The notes beneath the pieces were generated by a model. That model was not told where the DNA came from. It saw nothing but the letters and a program-made list of their open reading frames with translations, and made no database searches. DNA of 64,000 nucleotides. Origin: Tolypeutes matacus (Eukaryota > Chordata > Mammalia > Cingulata > Chlamyphoridae). Numbering within the stretch: position 1 is the first letter of the stretch; each line of letters begins with the position of its first letter. Shown here in pieces: positions 1-11,048 of this stretch. Position numbers and translations under genes: made by a program. Location: the NCBI GenBank assembly GCA_026826555.1, contig JAKSZT010053837.1, forward strand, positions 2,049,687 to 2,113,686, in the 5' to 3' direction.

Positions 1-1518
1 ACTTTTCTTTGCTGGGAGATTTTTGATGACGGATTCAATCTCCTTAATTGTGATTGGTTTGTTAAGTTCTTGTATTTCTTGTTGTGTCAGTGTAGGTTGG
101 TTATGAGTTTCTAGAAATTTGTCCATTTCATCCAGGTTGTCTAGTTTGTTGGCATATAGTTTCTCATAATATCCTCTTATGATTCTTTTTATTTCTATGA
201 GGTCATTTGTAATTTCCCCCCTTTCATTTCTGATTGTACTTATTTGCATCTTCTCTCTTTTTTTCTTTGTTAGTCTAGCGAGGGGTTTGTCAATTTTATT
301 GATCTTCACGAAGAACCAGCTTTTGGTTTTGTTGATTTTCTCTATTGCTTTTCTGTTCTCATTTTCATTTATTTCCGCTCTAATCTTTATAATTTCTTTC
401 CTTCTTTTTGCTTTGGGATTGGTTTGCTGTTCTTTTTCTAGTTTCTCAAGTTGTTCAGTTAAATCTTTGAGTTTAGCTCTTTCTTGTTTCTTTTTTTTTT
501 TTTTACAGGGAGGTCCCAGGGATCGAACCCGGGTCCCTCCATATGGGAGACGGACGCCCAACCAGTTGAGCTACATCCGACCCCCTCTTTCTTGTTTCTT
601 AATATAGGCATTTAGGGCTATAAATTTCCCTCTCAAGACTGCCTCTGCTGTATCCCATAAGTTTTGATATGTTGTGTTCTCATTTTCATTTGTCTCAATA
701 TATTTACTGATTTCACTTGCAATTTCTTCTTCGACCCACTGAATATTTAGGAGTGTGTTGTTCAGTCTCCACACATTTGCAAATTTCCGTTTTTCCTGTC
801 TGTTATTGATTTCTAGTTTCATTCCATTATGATCTGAGAAGGTGCTCTGTATAATTTCAATCTTTTTATATTTATTGAGAGCTGTATTGTGACCTAACAT
901 GTGGTCTATCCTGGAGAAAGATCCATGGGCACTTGAGAAGAATGTATAATCTGCTGAGTTTGGATGCAGTGTTCTGTATAAGTCTGTTAGGTCTAACTTG
1001 TTTATCATATTGTTCAAGTTCTCTGTTTCCTTGTTGATCTTCTGTCTAGTTGTTGTATCTAATGATGTGAGAGGGGTGTTGAAGTCTCCGACGATTATTG
1101 TAGAAATGTCTATTTCTCCCTTCAGTTTTGCCAGAGTTTGTCTCATATATTTTGGGGCACCCTGGTTAGGTGCGTAGATGTTTATGACTGTTATATCTTC
1201 CTGGAGGATCGTCCCTTTTATTAATATATAATGGCCTTCCGCAGCTCTTATCACTTTTTTGCATTTGAAGTCTGTTTTGTCTGATATTAGTATAGCTACC
1301 CCTGCTCTTTTCTGTTTACTATTTGCATGAAGTATCTTTTTCCAACCTTTTACTTTCAGCCGGCTTGTATCCTTCTGTCTGAGGTGAGTTTCTTGTAAGC
1401 AGCATATGGATGGCTCATGTTTTTTTATCCATTCTGTCAGCCTGTATCTTTTGATTGGGGAATTTAATCCATTCACATTCAATGATATTACTGAAAATGC
1501 ACTATTTATTTCCTCCAT
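1..1518 (-). pseudogene. L1 ORF2, endonuclease domain and start of RT region, split by a SINE
   Basis: ORF2 nicks target DNA and reverse-transcribes L1 RNA. From the ATG at 1518 the frame is open for 315 codons. The APE-type endonuclease landmarks are visible: [27 protein letters not shown] and [10 protein letters not shown], which supply the conserved N, E, D/N, D and H positions. The frame then enters a DAS SINE and stops at 571-573. Below 477, beyond the SINE, the same frame resumes without a visible stop to the window edge (for example NKTKSWFFVKINKIDKPLAR). The SINE plus duplication adds 108 bp, a multiple of three, so the downstream frame is in register but the SINE itself carries the stop. 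The RT catalytic region lies outside the window. Non-functional as it stands. Confidence 0.9.
493..584 (-). mobile_element. DAS-type tRNA-derived SINE inserted in L1 ORF2
   Basis: Minus-strand SINE with a poly-T (its A tail) at about 490-504, the B box as GGATCGAACCC near 520, and the tRNA-like head ending at 584. It is flanked by a perfect 16-bp target duplication CTCTTTCTTGTTTCTT at 477-492 and 585-600. The perfect duplication says it is younger than the L1 it sits in. Confidence 0.95.
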
Positions 1519-1599
1519 TTTATTCTTTGGTTTTCATATGTCATCTTATTTTTGTCTTTCTTTTTACTCTTTTGGTTATACTTTCTGCTTTTCTTTCTT

Positions 1600-2589
1600 C
1601 TATACTCTCCTCCAAGCCTCTCTCTCCTGTCTTTTTCTTTCAGGTTCTAAGGCTTCCTTTAATATTTCCTGCAAAGGTGGATTCTTTTTTGCAAACTCTC
1701 TTAGTTTCTGTTTGTTTGTGAATACTTTATATTCACCTTCATATTTGAAGGACAGTTTTGATGGATAAAGAATTCTTGGCTGGCAGTTTTTCTCTCTCTG
1801 TTTCCTAATCGTATCATACCACTGTCTTCTTGCCTCCATGGTTTCTGAAGAGAAATCTGCACTAAGTCTTACTGGACATCCTTTGTACATGATCATTTGC
1901 TTCTCTCTTGCTGCTCTGAGAATTTTCTCTTTATCTTTTACCTTTGACATTCTGAATTATATGTTTCTTGGCATACGTCTATTTGGATTTATTCTTATTG
2001 GGGTACGGTGTGCTTCTTGGACATGTACGTTCATTTCTTTCATGAGAGTTGGGAAATTTTCAGCTATTATTTCCTCAAATACTCTTTCTGCCCCTTTTCC
2101 TTTCTCTTCTCCTTCTGGAACTCCCATGACACATATGTTCTTGCGTTTTGTGTTGTCATTCAACTCTCTGAGCCCCTGCTCAATTTTTTCCATTCTTTTC
2201 TCTCTCTGTTCTTTTCTCTCTTCAATTTTAGCTGCTCTGTCTTCAGTATCACTTATTCTTTCTTCTATCATTTCGAGTCTGCTGTTGTATGCTTCAAATG
2301 TATTTTTGACTTCACCTATTGTGTCTTTCATTCCCATGAACTCTGTTACTTTTCTGTTCATGATTTCAAATTCTTCTTTACGTTCGCGCAATGACTTCTT
2401 GATGTCATCGATCTCTTTAACTATATTCTCTTTCATCTCATTAATTTGATTTTGGAACTGTGTGTTCATCTCACTGATTAGTTCTCTCAAATTCTGCATC
2501 TCTTCTGGGCCTTTGCTGTATTCCTTTTCTTGGGCCATGTCTTCTATTTTCTTAGTATAGCCCGTAATTTTTTGCTGGTGCTTAGGCAT
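1600..2589 (-). pseudogene. L1 ORF1 (RNA-binding chaperone) with one in-frame stop
   Basis: ORF1p coats L1 RNA as a coiled-coil trimer. The ATG is at 2587-2589. The N-terminal half is rich in E/K heptads (for example QINEMKENIVKEIDDIKKSL), as expected for the coiled coil. It is followed by the RRM region (NICVMGVPEGEE) and the C-terminal domain (ILRAAREKQMIMYKG, ARRQWYDTI). The whole reading frame is in one register but carries TAA at 1957-1959, between RMPRNI and the FRMSKVKDKEK segment. That is a single-base type lesion. The total is about 329 codons, close to the usual ORF1p length. Confidence 0.92.
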
Positions 2590-3713
2590 CTGGTTAATTT
2601 GTATTTTACTTAGATACTCTATCTCTTTCTCTTTTATGGGGTTTTAGTGGCAGGAGGCTGTGAGTTACCACCGCTCTTTGATTTTTGGCACAACCTTGAT
2701 TGTTAGGATTCTTCTGCTGGTTGCTCAAACCTGGCCCCTCGACACAGTAATTGGTTGTAGAGTCGTTTCCTAGGGCCTTGGGCAGGGAGGCTATAGAGGC
2801 TAGGAAAAGCCTCTCTTACTTATTAATTTTCTTATGTGCACTTCCTTGGTCTGCCAGGAGATGGTGCTTATTGGCAGCTCTCAATTCAATGCCTGGTCAT
2901 AACGTATTTGTTGTGACACAGACCAGATCAGTGTGATAGAGCTTCCTGCCTGGGGACTAGGAGCCCTGTGATTCAAACTTTCTGAGACAGTTCTCCAGAC
3001 TTCTCTTGTAGCGCCCCCGTTTTCCCAGCTAGGAAATATTTCCACTCCCTTCTGAATCCTCAACAATCAGTCCCTGTTAGTAGAGGAGGAGATTGGGAGG
3101 TTTGTATATCTTTAGCCCCTTGCAGGCTCCAAGGCAAACAATGGCGCAGCCCCACGCAGCCTGGAAGGGCTTTCGGGACAGGGCAGACCAAACCTGGGAG
3201 TCCAAAGCAGGGTCAGCCCCAGGCTCTCTCTCCCCTCTCCTGTGGTGTCCTCAACAATTAGTCCAGGCTAGAAGAGAGGGAGGTTGCGGGGGTCGGATTT
3301 CTCCAGTCCTTACTAGGCTCCCAGGGCAAACTGCTGTGTGGAAGGGTTCGTGGGGCTCCGCAGCCAAAATTTCAGGTCAGAACCTGAGTCAGCCTAAGGC
3401 TGTGTCCCTCTCTCTCCCCTTTCCCGGAGTGGCAGATCCCTGAGGCCCCGTTTGTCTTTGGTCGCAGGCCCAGAGGCCCGAGAATTCTGAAGAGTGTGGG
3501 GGAGGGTGCTGGCAGCAGCAGAAGCTGCTACTTGCAACTCACAGTTCTGTAGTCTTGATTTCCCTCTTTTGTCCCTCTCTCCTCTGGGTGGTGTGCAGCC
3601 TTCACCTGCTGTCCTAAACCCTAGATCTTTTTCGGGGCTGTTTCAGCTTTTCCTCTAGCTATTTTTCTGGAGATGAGATTCCCGTGTCTTACTAGTCCGC
3701 CATCTTCCTGGAA
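2590..3713 (-). promoter_or_regulatory. L1 5' UTR / internal promoter region with YY1-type site
   Basis: This is about 1.1 kb of GC-richer sequence upstream of ORF1, absent from truncated L1s. At 3697-3710, read on the minus strand, it begins with CAGGAAGATGGCGGAC. The core AAGATGGCGG is the YY1 site that sets the transcription start in primate L1s. The position at the extreme 5' end matches. Promoter activity is inferred, not shown. Confidence 0.75.
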
Positions 3714-3716
3714 TTC

Positions 3717-3876
3717 CCTCTCATTATGTTTTTCTTCTCGTGTCTCTTGTTGCATCAGCTTGCCTTGCCTGTCCTTTGCACAGCTCACTGTCTTCTTTAG
3801 GAGGCACTGGGAACTGAACCAGGGACCTCCCATATGGTAGGTGGGAACTCAGTCGCTTGAGCCACATCTGCTTCCC
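3717..3876 (-). mobile_element. DAS-type SINE, longer form, probably split by the L1
   Basis: The minus-strand head is at the right (GAGCCACATCTGCTTCCC), the B-box equivalent near 3815, then the linker rich in AGACACGAGAAG. The element stops exactly where the L1 5' end begins. In other copies (38068-38431) this linker leads into a second tRNA-like unit, so the missing half is presumed to lie beyond the left window edge. Confidence 0.85.
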
Positions 3877-3884
3877 TCTGTCTA

Positions 3885-4800
3885 CTTTTTAAAATGCTCT
3901 TATCTTTCTGCTCCCCAGCCAGAATCATTTCAATTGTGTTTCCTTCGACTTCACTGATTCTTTAATTCTTCCACCTCCAATCTGCTGTTGAACCCTTCTA
4001 GAGAATTTTTCTTTTAAGTTATTGTGGTCTTCAACTCCACTATTTCTTCTGTTTCCTATTGAGAAACTCAAAAGAGATTCTCATATTGTCCATTCATTGT
4101 TTTCCTCATATCCTTTAGTTCTTTCTCTGTGTTTTCCTTGAGCATACTGAAAATTATTATTATTATTATTTTTTTTTTACCGGGAGGTCCCAGGGATCGA
4201 ACCCCGGTCTCTCCTTATGGTAGACGGACGCCGAACTTCTTGAGCCACATCCGTTTCCCTGAAAATTATTTTTTTAAGTCTTCATTCTGTATGTCCAAAA
4301 TCTCATCCTCTTTGCTGATGGTGTCTTGATTTTTATCTTGTTCCTTTGAGTGGGACATATTCTGTTGTTTGTTGTTGTTGTTATCTTGTAATCTTTTGTT
4401 GCATACTGTGCATTTTAAATTTTAGTGTGTTAAGTCTGTGATTTAGTTCCTGAGCTGTCTGTTCCTTAAGTTTGGATGCATCTGTATTTATGACATAGAT
4501 TTTCTTGCATGCCAGGAACTGACAAAAACATGCCAACCAAAGCTCAAAAGCACCTTTCACAGTTTTTGCAAATGGCCTAACTTTGACTTGTGATTTCCTT
4601 CAGTGTACGTGACAGTTTTAAGTTCTTTTTTGAATCCCAAAAGATTATGCTCTTAAACTAATCTATTACTGTGAGTGTGATTGCATTAGATTCACATTAG
4701 ATCACATGATTAGATTGCTTTTGATTGGACTATGTAGATGAGGCATGACTCAGGTTGAATCTATGCCTTCTTGCTGATTCTTATATAAATGGGGACAGAG
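3885..4800 (-). mobile_element. Old L1 fragment: ORF1 remnant and 5' sequence
   Basis: Translated from the minus strand, the stretch 4360 to 3890 gives degraded ORF1-like peptide (MSHSKEQDKNQD, LKENTEKELKDMRKTMN, GFNSRLEVEELKNQ) with several stops. It resembles the N-terminal coiled coil of L1 ORF1. The part from about 4500 to 4800 is not clearly assigned. It carries a SINE at 4159-4258. Confidence 0.6.
4159..4258 (-). mobile_element. DAS-type SINE (short form)
   Basis: Minus-strand SINE: T-rich tail at 4159-4178, GGATCGAACCCC B box, head ending GAGCCACATCCG. Flanked by 12-bp duplications CTGAAAATTATT at 4147-4158 and 4259-4270. Confidence 0.93.
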
Positions 4801-4809
4801 AGAAAGAGT

Positions 4810-6130
4810 GATTGCAGATAGTTTTATTTCTTCCTTTCCAATTTGAATGCCTCTTCTCTCTCCTTTATATTTCCTTTTTTGCCTAATTGTTCTGGCTAGA
4901 CTTATAGTACAATGTTGAATAGCAGTGGTTAAAGCAGGCAGGCATCCTTGCCTTGTTCTTGACTTTTGAGGGAAAGCTTTCATACTCCACTGAGTATGAT
5001 GTTAACTGTGGTCTTTTCATAAATGCCCTTTATCATGTTGAGAAAGTTGCCCTCTACTCCTAGTTTTCTGAGTGTGTGTGGTTTTTTTTGTTGTTTTTTT
5101 TGTCATGAAGGGTGTTGAATTTTGTCTAATTCAGGTCTTTTCTGCAATATTTGAGGTACTTATATGTGCTCTCCTATTCTATTAATGTGGTATATTATAT
5201 AAGTTGATTAATTTCTTATGTTGACCCATGCTTGCATTCCTACTTGGTCATGGTGTGTATCATTTTAATATACTGTTGTGTTCAGTTTGCTAGTATTTTG
5301 CTGAGGATTTTTGCATCTATATTCATAAGGAAAATTGGTGTGTTTTTTTTATTGTCAGTTTTTATTTGACTTTGTTATCAGGGAAATGCTAGCCTCATAG
5401 ATTGAGTTAGGAAGTGCTCCCTCCTCAATTTTTTTGGAAGAGTTTGTGAAGGATTGGTGTTTTTCAGTGTTTGGTAGAATTTACTAATGAATTCATCTGG
5501 TTCTGGACTTTTCTTTTGGGAGGTTTTTGATTACTGATTCAATCTCTTGTTATTGGTTGGTTGAGATCTCCTTTTTTCTTGAGTTAGTTTAGGTAGTTTG
5601 TTTCTAGGAATTTGTCCATTTCCTCTAGGTTCTCTAATTTGTTGCCCCGTGTTGTTCATACTACCCTTATTGTCCTTTTAATTTTACTAAATCCATAGTA
5701 ATGTTTCCACTTTCATTTTTAATTTTAGTTATTTGCATTTTCTCTTTCTTTTTTTTTGGTCAGTCCAGCTGAGGTTTGTTAATTTTAGTGAACTTTCCAA
5801 AGAATTAACTTTTGATTTTGTTGATTTTCTCAATTGTTTTTCTCTTCTCTAGTTGGTTTATCTCCACTGTAATATTCATTATTTCCTTCCTTCTGTTAAC
5901 TTTGGATTTAGTTTGTTCTTTTTATAGTTCCTCAAGATATGAAAACATGTTATTGATTTGTGATATTTTTTCTTTTTTTAATGTGGGCATTTGAAGGTAT
6001 AAATTTCCCTTTCAGCACTGCCTTTGCAGCATTCCGTAATGTTTGCTATGTCATGTTTTCATTTCCATTTGTCTCTAAGTATTTTCTAATTTCTCTTGTG
6101 ATTCTTCTTTGACCCACTGGTAGTTTTAAC
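4810..6130 (-). mobile_element. Old L1 ORF2 fragment (RT to endonuclease side)
   Basis: The sequence follows the reverse complement of L1 ORF2 in order: the GCATCCTTGCCTTGTTC block near 4945, the GATTTTTGCATC block near 5310, TTCATCTGGTTCTGGAC near 5495, and TAAATTTCCCTTTCAGCACTGC near 6000. There are many substitutions and stops, so it is much older than the L1 at 1-3713. Confidence 0.85.
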
Positions 6131-6890
6131 TTAGTTCCTTTTTTTACTGAGTAATATTCCATTTTACAGATGTACCATAGTTTATCCATTTACCAGTTGA
6201 AGGACATTTGGGTTGTTTCCAATTTTTGGCAATTACAAATAAAGCCATTCTAAGCATTCATATACAGGTTTTTGCATGAAGATAAATTCTCATTTCATTA
6301 GGGTAATTACCTGGGAGTAGTATTGCTGCATTATATGGTACATGTATGGTTATCTTTTTTTTTTTAGGTACCAGGGTCTGGCTTCCTGGAGTTGGTTTTT
6401 TTTTTGTTGTTTTTTTTAATAAAGCTGTCTGGTCTGCTGTATCTCTTATTGTCTCTCCTCTGTGTCTCTTTTTGTTGCATCATCTTGCTGTGCCAGCTCT
6501 CCACTAGAGCCAGCACTCCTGCACAGGCCAGCACTCTGTGTGGGCCAGCTTGCCTTCACCAGGAGGCCCCGGGAATCAAACCTTGGACCTCCTATATGGT
6601 AGATGGGAGCCCAGTCTCTTGAGCCACATCTGCTTCCCTGGAGTTGGTGTTTTGTTTTGTTTTGTTTTGCTTGTTGTCCATTTTTGTTTTTTTCAGGAGG
6701 CACCAGGAACCAAACCTGGGACCTCGCATGTGGGAGATAGGAGCTCAACTGCTTGAGCCATATCTGTTTCCTACTGTTTATCTACCAAATCATTTTTCAG
6801 AATTGTGGTTCTATTTTTGTATTCTTATCAGCAATGTATAAGAGGTCCATTTGTTCTGCATACTTTCTAGCATGTGATGTTGTTAGCTTA
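6130..6890 (-). mobile_element. L1 3'-end fragment, interrupted by SINEs
   Basis: The stretches 6140-6352 and 6776-6890 match the L1 3' region in reverse (GAGTAATATTCCATTTTACAG, GACATTTGGGTTGTTTCC, and AATTGTGGTTCTATTTTTG after the gap). The interruption at 6353-6775 is a nested SINE cluster. Confidence 0.75.
6353..6775 (-). mobile_element. Nested DAS SINEs (one inside another)
   Basis: The outer SINE head lies at about 6696-6768 (GGAACCAAACCTGGGACC B box) and its tail side at 6353-6395. A second minus-strand SINE with its own poly-T (6395-6419) and head (6545-6640) is inserted in it. The words CTTCCTGGAGTTGG near 6380 and TTCCCTGGAGTTGG near 6635 look like the inner target duplication. Confidence 0.85.
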
Positions 6891-6914
6891 TTTTCTTTCC
6901 TTTTTTTTCTTTTT

Positions 6915-7417
6915 TTCTAAATATTTTTTTAAAAGATTTATTTATTTCTCTTTGCCCCACCCCCTTGTTGTTTGCACTTGCTGCGTCTGTTCGTTGTCTT
7001 TGTTTCTTTAGGAGGCACCAGGAACCAAACCTGGGATCTCTGATGTGGGAGGGAGGCACCTAATCATTTAAGCCACCTCTGTTCCCTGCTCTGTCGTGTC
7101 TCTCATTATGATTTTCCTCTTGTGTCTCATGTTGCATCATCTTGTCACGTCAGCTTGCTGCACCTGGCCGTCACGCCAGCTCACTGTACTGATTGTCCTC
7201 TTTTAAGAGGTACGGGGAACCTCTGCTCCCTGCTTTGTTGTGTCTCTCATTATGTTTTTCTTCTTGTGTCTCTTGTTATGTCATCTTATTGTGTCAGCTT
7301 GCCGTGCCTGCCCATTGCACCAGCTCACTGTCTTCTTTAGGAGGCACCGGGAAACGAACCATAGACCTACCATGTAATAGGTGGGAGCCCAATTGCTTGA
7401 GCCACATCCACTTCCCT
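6915..7417 (-). mobile_element. Compound DAS SINE with three tRNA-like units
   Basis: Read on the minus strand: a full head at 7417-7335, a linker, a second shortened unit at about 7235-7200, a second linker, and a third unit at about 7090-7005, then an A-rich 3' end (AAATAAATAAATC) near 6945. The linkers share AGACACAAGAAGAAAAACATAATGAGAG-type sequence. This is a trimer; the common long form elsewhere in the window is a dimer. Confidence 0.85.
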
Positions 7418-7429
7418 TTTCTTCTTTTT

Positions 7430-8155
7430 TTGTCATTCTTATAGTAAGAGTTTCTTCTTTCTTGGTTTTCTGTTGTTTGATATGCTGTTTCTAGAATAAA
7501 GGGGAGATATTTATCTTGTTTGGTGTTTTCTGAGCCTTTCACATCTGTGGTTTGATGTCTTTCATTATTTTTCAATACTTGTTAGCCATTATCATATTTG
7601 TTCTTCCTCATTTTATTTGTTCTCATTATGAGATTCCAGTTACTGCTGTGTGATACCATCAAATATTGCCCCACAGTTCTTGCATGCTCGGTTCAATTTT
7701 TTAAAGTTTTTTTTACTCTTTGTGTTTGTTCTGGTAATTTCTTTTGTCTTTTCTTCAAGTTTAATGATTCTTTCTGTCAAGTCTGTTGATGAGCTCGTTG
7801 AAAGCATTCTTCATCTGTATTACAGTTTTATTTAGTATTTTCATTTACTCTTGCTTATAAATTTCATGTTTGCTGAAATTTCCCATTTCTTTCATGCTTG
7901 TTATCCACCAGTCTTTATTAAGTTGATCATAGTTATTTTATAACTTCAACATCTGAGGAATCTCTGGGTCTGGGTTTATTGATTTTGTTCTCTTGATAAT
8001 GGGTTGATTTTATTTTTCTTAGTTTTTGAGTGTATATCATATTTTTTATATCATTATTTTTAAGTGAATGCTAGACATCAATAGACAATAGGCACTGAGA
8101 CATATATCATTTACGTGCCAAAATGAATATGCATCTTCTTCTAGACTGTTCGTGT
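7430..8155 (-). mobile_element. Probable old L1/HAL1-like fragment
   Basis: AT-rich sequence of the kind seen at L1 ORF1/5' ends in reverse (TTCTTCAAGTTTAATGATTC, CTTGATAATGGGTTGATTTT). No open frame survives. Assignment is by general resemblance only. Confidence 0.4.
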
Positions 8156-8194
8156 GGTAGGTTGAATCAATTTGGATAGGAGTTGAGCTGGGTT

Positions 8195-8680
8195 TGGTAT
8201 TAGTTGGGGCTCCCTAGGGAAATAGAACTGACAGGAGCTATCTGTAAATATTATGAGATTTTATAAAAATTGTTTCATGCAACTGTGTGGATGCACAAGT
8301 CCCAATTCCATAGAGCAGGCTACATGCTGGGAACTCTGATGAAGGTTTTCAATGAATTCCCCAGGAGAAGCTGGCTGGCTGAAGTAGAGATGGAAATTCT
8401 CATTTCTCTTGCAGGTTGCTTTGCTTTAAGCGTCTTGCTTCTGTGGCGCGCGCACGCGCTCTCTTTCTCTCTCTCTCTCTCTTTCCCCCACCCCCTCCTT
8501 CCATCCCACTTATAAAAGATTACAGTAAGAAGATTAAGACCTATGCTTGGCCATGCCTCAACTGAAGTAACCTAATCAAAAGGCCCTGCTTATAGTAGGT
8601 TTACACCTACAGGAGTGGATTAGCTTTAAGAACATGATTTTCCAGGATACATTTAGTTTCAGACCACCACACTTATGGTT
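8195..8680 (-). mobile_element. LTR-like repeat (MaLR/ERVL type), degraded
   Basis: It shares a block order with 25770-26265: a polypyrimidine stretch, then AGTAAGAAGATTAAGACC, CTGAAGTAACCTAATCAAAAGGCCC, TTACACCTACAGGAGTGGATTAGCTTTAAGAAC. Both copies run in the same direction. Ends are not sharp, and family naming is from general memory of MaLR LTRs. Confidence 0.6.
8446..8484. repeat. GC-alternating tract followed by (CT)n
   Basis: GCGCGCGCACGCGC at 8446-8459 is a perfect purine-pyrimidine alternation next to a (CT)-rich pyrimidine run at 8460-8484. Confidence 0.9.
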
Positions 8681-8689
8681 ACATGTAGT

Positions 8690-10435
8690 GCACTCAAAAA
8701 CTAAGAAAAAGAATATCAACCCATTATCAAGCAGATGGGGACTAGTTTCCCATTTGTCTTCTTCATCCCCAGCTTTCGGCTTTTCCTTCTGTACTTATAC
8801 CTTGGATGTGGTCTCTCAGTTTTCCCCCTCCCTCATTGGTAGACTGTTGTTGCTTGTTACTCTGTGCTTGTAAGTCTGGTGGTAAAAATGTAAGGGATGT
8901 CTCCCTTTTTTCTTCATCTAGCCTGGGTCTTAGGTAGGCCTTATGTCCATGGATCTTGTGGGTGGAGCTTTTTCAGTGCTTCTTTTCCTTCTCCTCATTA
9001 GGTCACTTATAGTCTTTGCTCAGGATGAATTTCTTGCCTCTGCCCCCAAGAATAGAGGATTTTTTCTTTTCTTCTCCCCTTCAGTGGTCTTCATGTATGT
9101 CCTGGGAGCAACAGCAATTTCCTCTAGTGGCTTAAGGCTTTCATTATTTAGGAGAGATGTGTCCTTTGGGCTTTGTGCCTTTCCCAAAGTGGTGGCCACT
9201 CCCCTCCCCCCAGCTTGCACCACTAAGGAAGGCTTTCTCTGCTCTCCTGCCCTGGTCCCAGTCTTTCTTGTGAGTGCTCTCTGGAAAGATGGAGAATAAT
9301 TTATGTAGGTGTGTAGCTCCCAGGGATTCTATACTCTGATGCTAACCCACACTCCTCAGTGTGTAGCTGTTCATTAAAAGTTTTAGCTGAGTTTTTTTTT
9401 ACTTGCCTATTTGGAGGCCCTATGTTTTTCTTGCTGTCACCAGGAGCCACTTTCACCTTTCATCTTTAAATTTCATGTTAGTTGGTTGCCCTCTGGTTAT
9501 AACGTCTGATATGTTCAAGAAAAGTTATGATTTTGTATATTATCCAGGTTTTTCAGGGGAGGAGAAGTAGATTTGAAGCTCTTCCCAGCCTTCTATATCC
9601 TATCGTAGGCAGGTACCATAAATTAGTTGACACTTCCCCTATTACAGAATATTCAGTATTTCTGTTGATATAGATATCATTCTATTGAACATCTTTATGT
9701 TGTTATTATTTTCTATATTTAGGGTTGTTTCCTGAGACCAGAGTCCTTAAGGTGAGTAATATTGGGTTAAGAGATATCAACACAAATAAAAGAAAAATAA
9801 TAGAAAAAAGAAACAACAAACAAACAAATAACATAAACAATGGGAAAAAGAAGATATCAACAGTTTTGTAGCAATTATAATGTATGGCAGGATTGCTTTC
9901 CAAAAGGTTTATAAACCAATTTATAGTTAAACCAGCAGTGTCTTAGCATACCAGTTTCATAATACCCTCCTCAATACTGGGCATCATTTAAAGATTTTAT
10001 CTCCAAATGGAAATGTCTTCTTCATTCTGATTATAAAAGTAATAATATGTGCTGGTAGAAAATTTTAGAAAGTATAAATATTTTTTTCCCCAAAATTTTA
10101 GCATTTACAAAACCATACTAATTTTAATTCAATAAGTACTTTTTGAAGATCCATTATATTCAAGGTCTTGTGAATGAAACAATTGTCCTCTTGGAGCTTA
10201 CAACATAGTGGGGTGGAGTCAGGGCTCTAGGATCGCTCTGTAGATCTACAGTTTTATAGTATGATATAGTTAGACTGAGAAATAAGGACCCTAAAAATGT
10301 GTTTGGTGTTCTAGGATTTATGGAAAATTCCAGAGGTGGAAGCTATCTCAGAAGCCATGTAAAATTGACTTACTCATTGATGCTTGAATTTCCTCTGTAA
10401 CATCCCCATCATATATATTGTGCTGTCTTATGAGA
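8690..10435. other. Intronic stretch without recognised features
   Basis: No open frame of convincing coding character and no repeat that I can name. It has an A-rich patch at 9780-9850. The stretch 10130-10215 loosely resembles an L2-type tail. Confidence 0.5.
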
Positions 10436-10439
10436 CAAT

Positions 10440-10995
10440 TACTGTTACATTATTCGTTAGCTTTCTCTTTAAAAAATGATTCCGACTGGATTTTCCTTTT
10501 TATAATTTCCAAATATTAGTTCTGTTTCTGTTTTTTCCTCCATATTTGGCCATTCAAATAGTTGACAATGTTTATCATATCATCTCCTCTCCAGGCTAAC
10601 ATTTCCAGTTCCTTGTATAAAATGATCTTGTGTCTCCCCGCATTCTGATCCGAAATCTGAATGTACCCCGTGTTGACCCTTTTAGAGTATAACACCCAGG
10701 ATGAACAAAGTATTCCAGGTGTGAACTGACTGGCTCAGAGTCTGGCTAGATCTCTGCTTTGCTCTGTGAGTTTTATTCCTTTTAAAACAGCCCAAGTTTG
10801 ACTTAGCTTTTTTGGCAGCCACATGCAGTTGAGTCATACTGAAGCATATAAAACCCTAACGTTTTTTTACACATGTGCTGATGTTAGGTCACATCTCCCT
10901 TATCTCGTATTTCTCCAGACAGTTTTTTGGGCTTTCAGTACAAGACTTCACATTCATCCATATTTCAATGTCAGATGTAACCAGTGTCTCTAGTT
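10440..10995. mobile_element. Ancient CR1/L3-like LINE relic
   Basis: Several blocks follow the amniote CR1/L3 pattern in order: CAGGATGAACAAAGTATTCCAGGTGTGAACTG-type sequence at about 10690-10730, then TTAGCTTTTTTGGCAGCCACATG at 10802-10825, then ACACATGTGCTGATGTTAGGTCACATCTCC at 10870-10900, then a TCAATGTCAGATG block. The divergence is high. Orientation is not decided. Confidence 0.6.
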
Positions 10996-11048
10996 TCTTG
11001 AGGCTTTTTGTACCCCCATTTTTAACATGCTATTAGTGGTCTTGTTTA

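Larger units (their letters stand above)
1..3713 (-). mobile_element. LINE-1 with preserved 5' end (3' part outside window)
   Basis: Read on the minus strand this is a 5' UTR (about 3713 to 2590), ORF1 (2589 to 1600), an 81-bp spacer and ORF2 from 1518 running off the window edge. The 5' boundary near 3711-3717 starts with the AAGATGGCGGAC motif typical of L1 promoters. Most L1 insertions are 5'-truncated, so keeping the whole 5' end is unusual. The visible lesions are one in-frame stop in ORF1 and a SINE inside ORF2. The L1 abuts a DAS SINE whose head is at 3717-3876 and whose other half is not seen, so the L1 probably inserted into that SINE. Confidence 0.93.

Noticed and set aside
505..590. 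tRNA genes suggested by A and B boxes here and at about 25 other sites
   Set aside because: All are SINE heads with A-rich tails and target duplications; none folds as a complete tRNA with a proper acceptor end.
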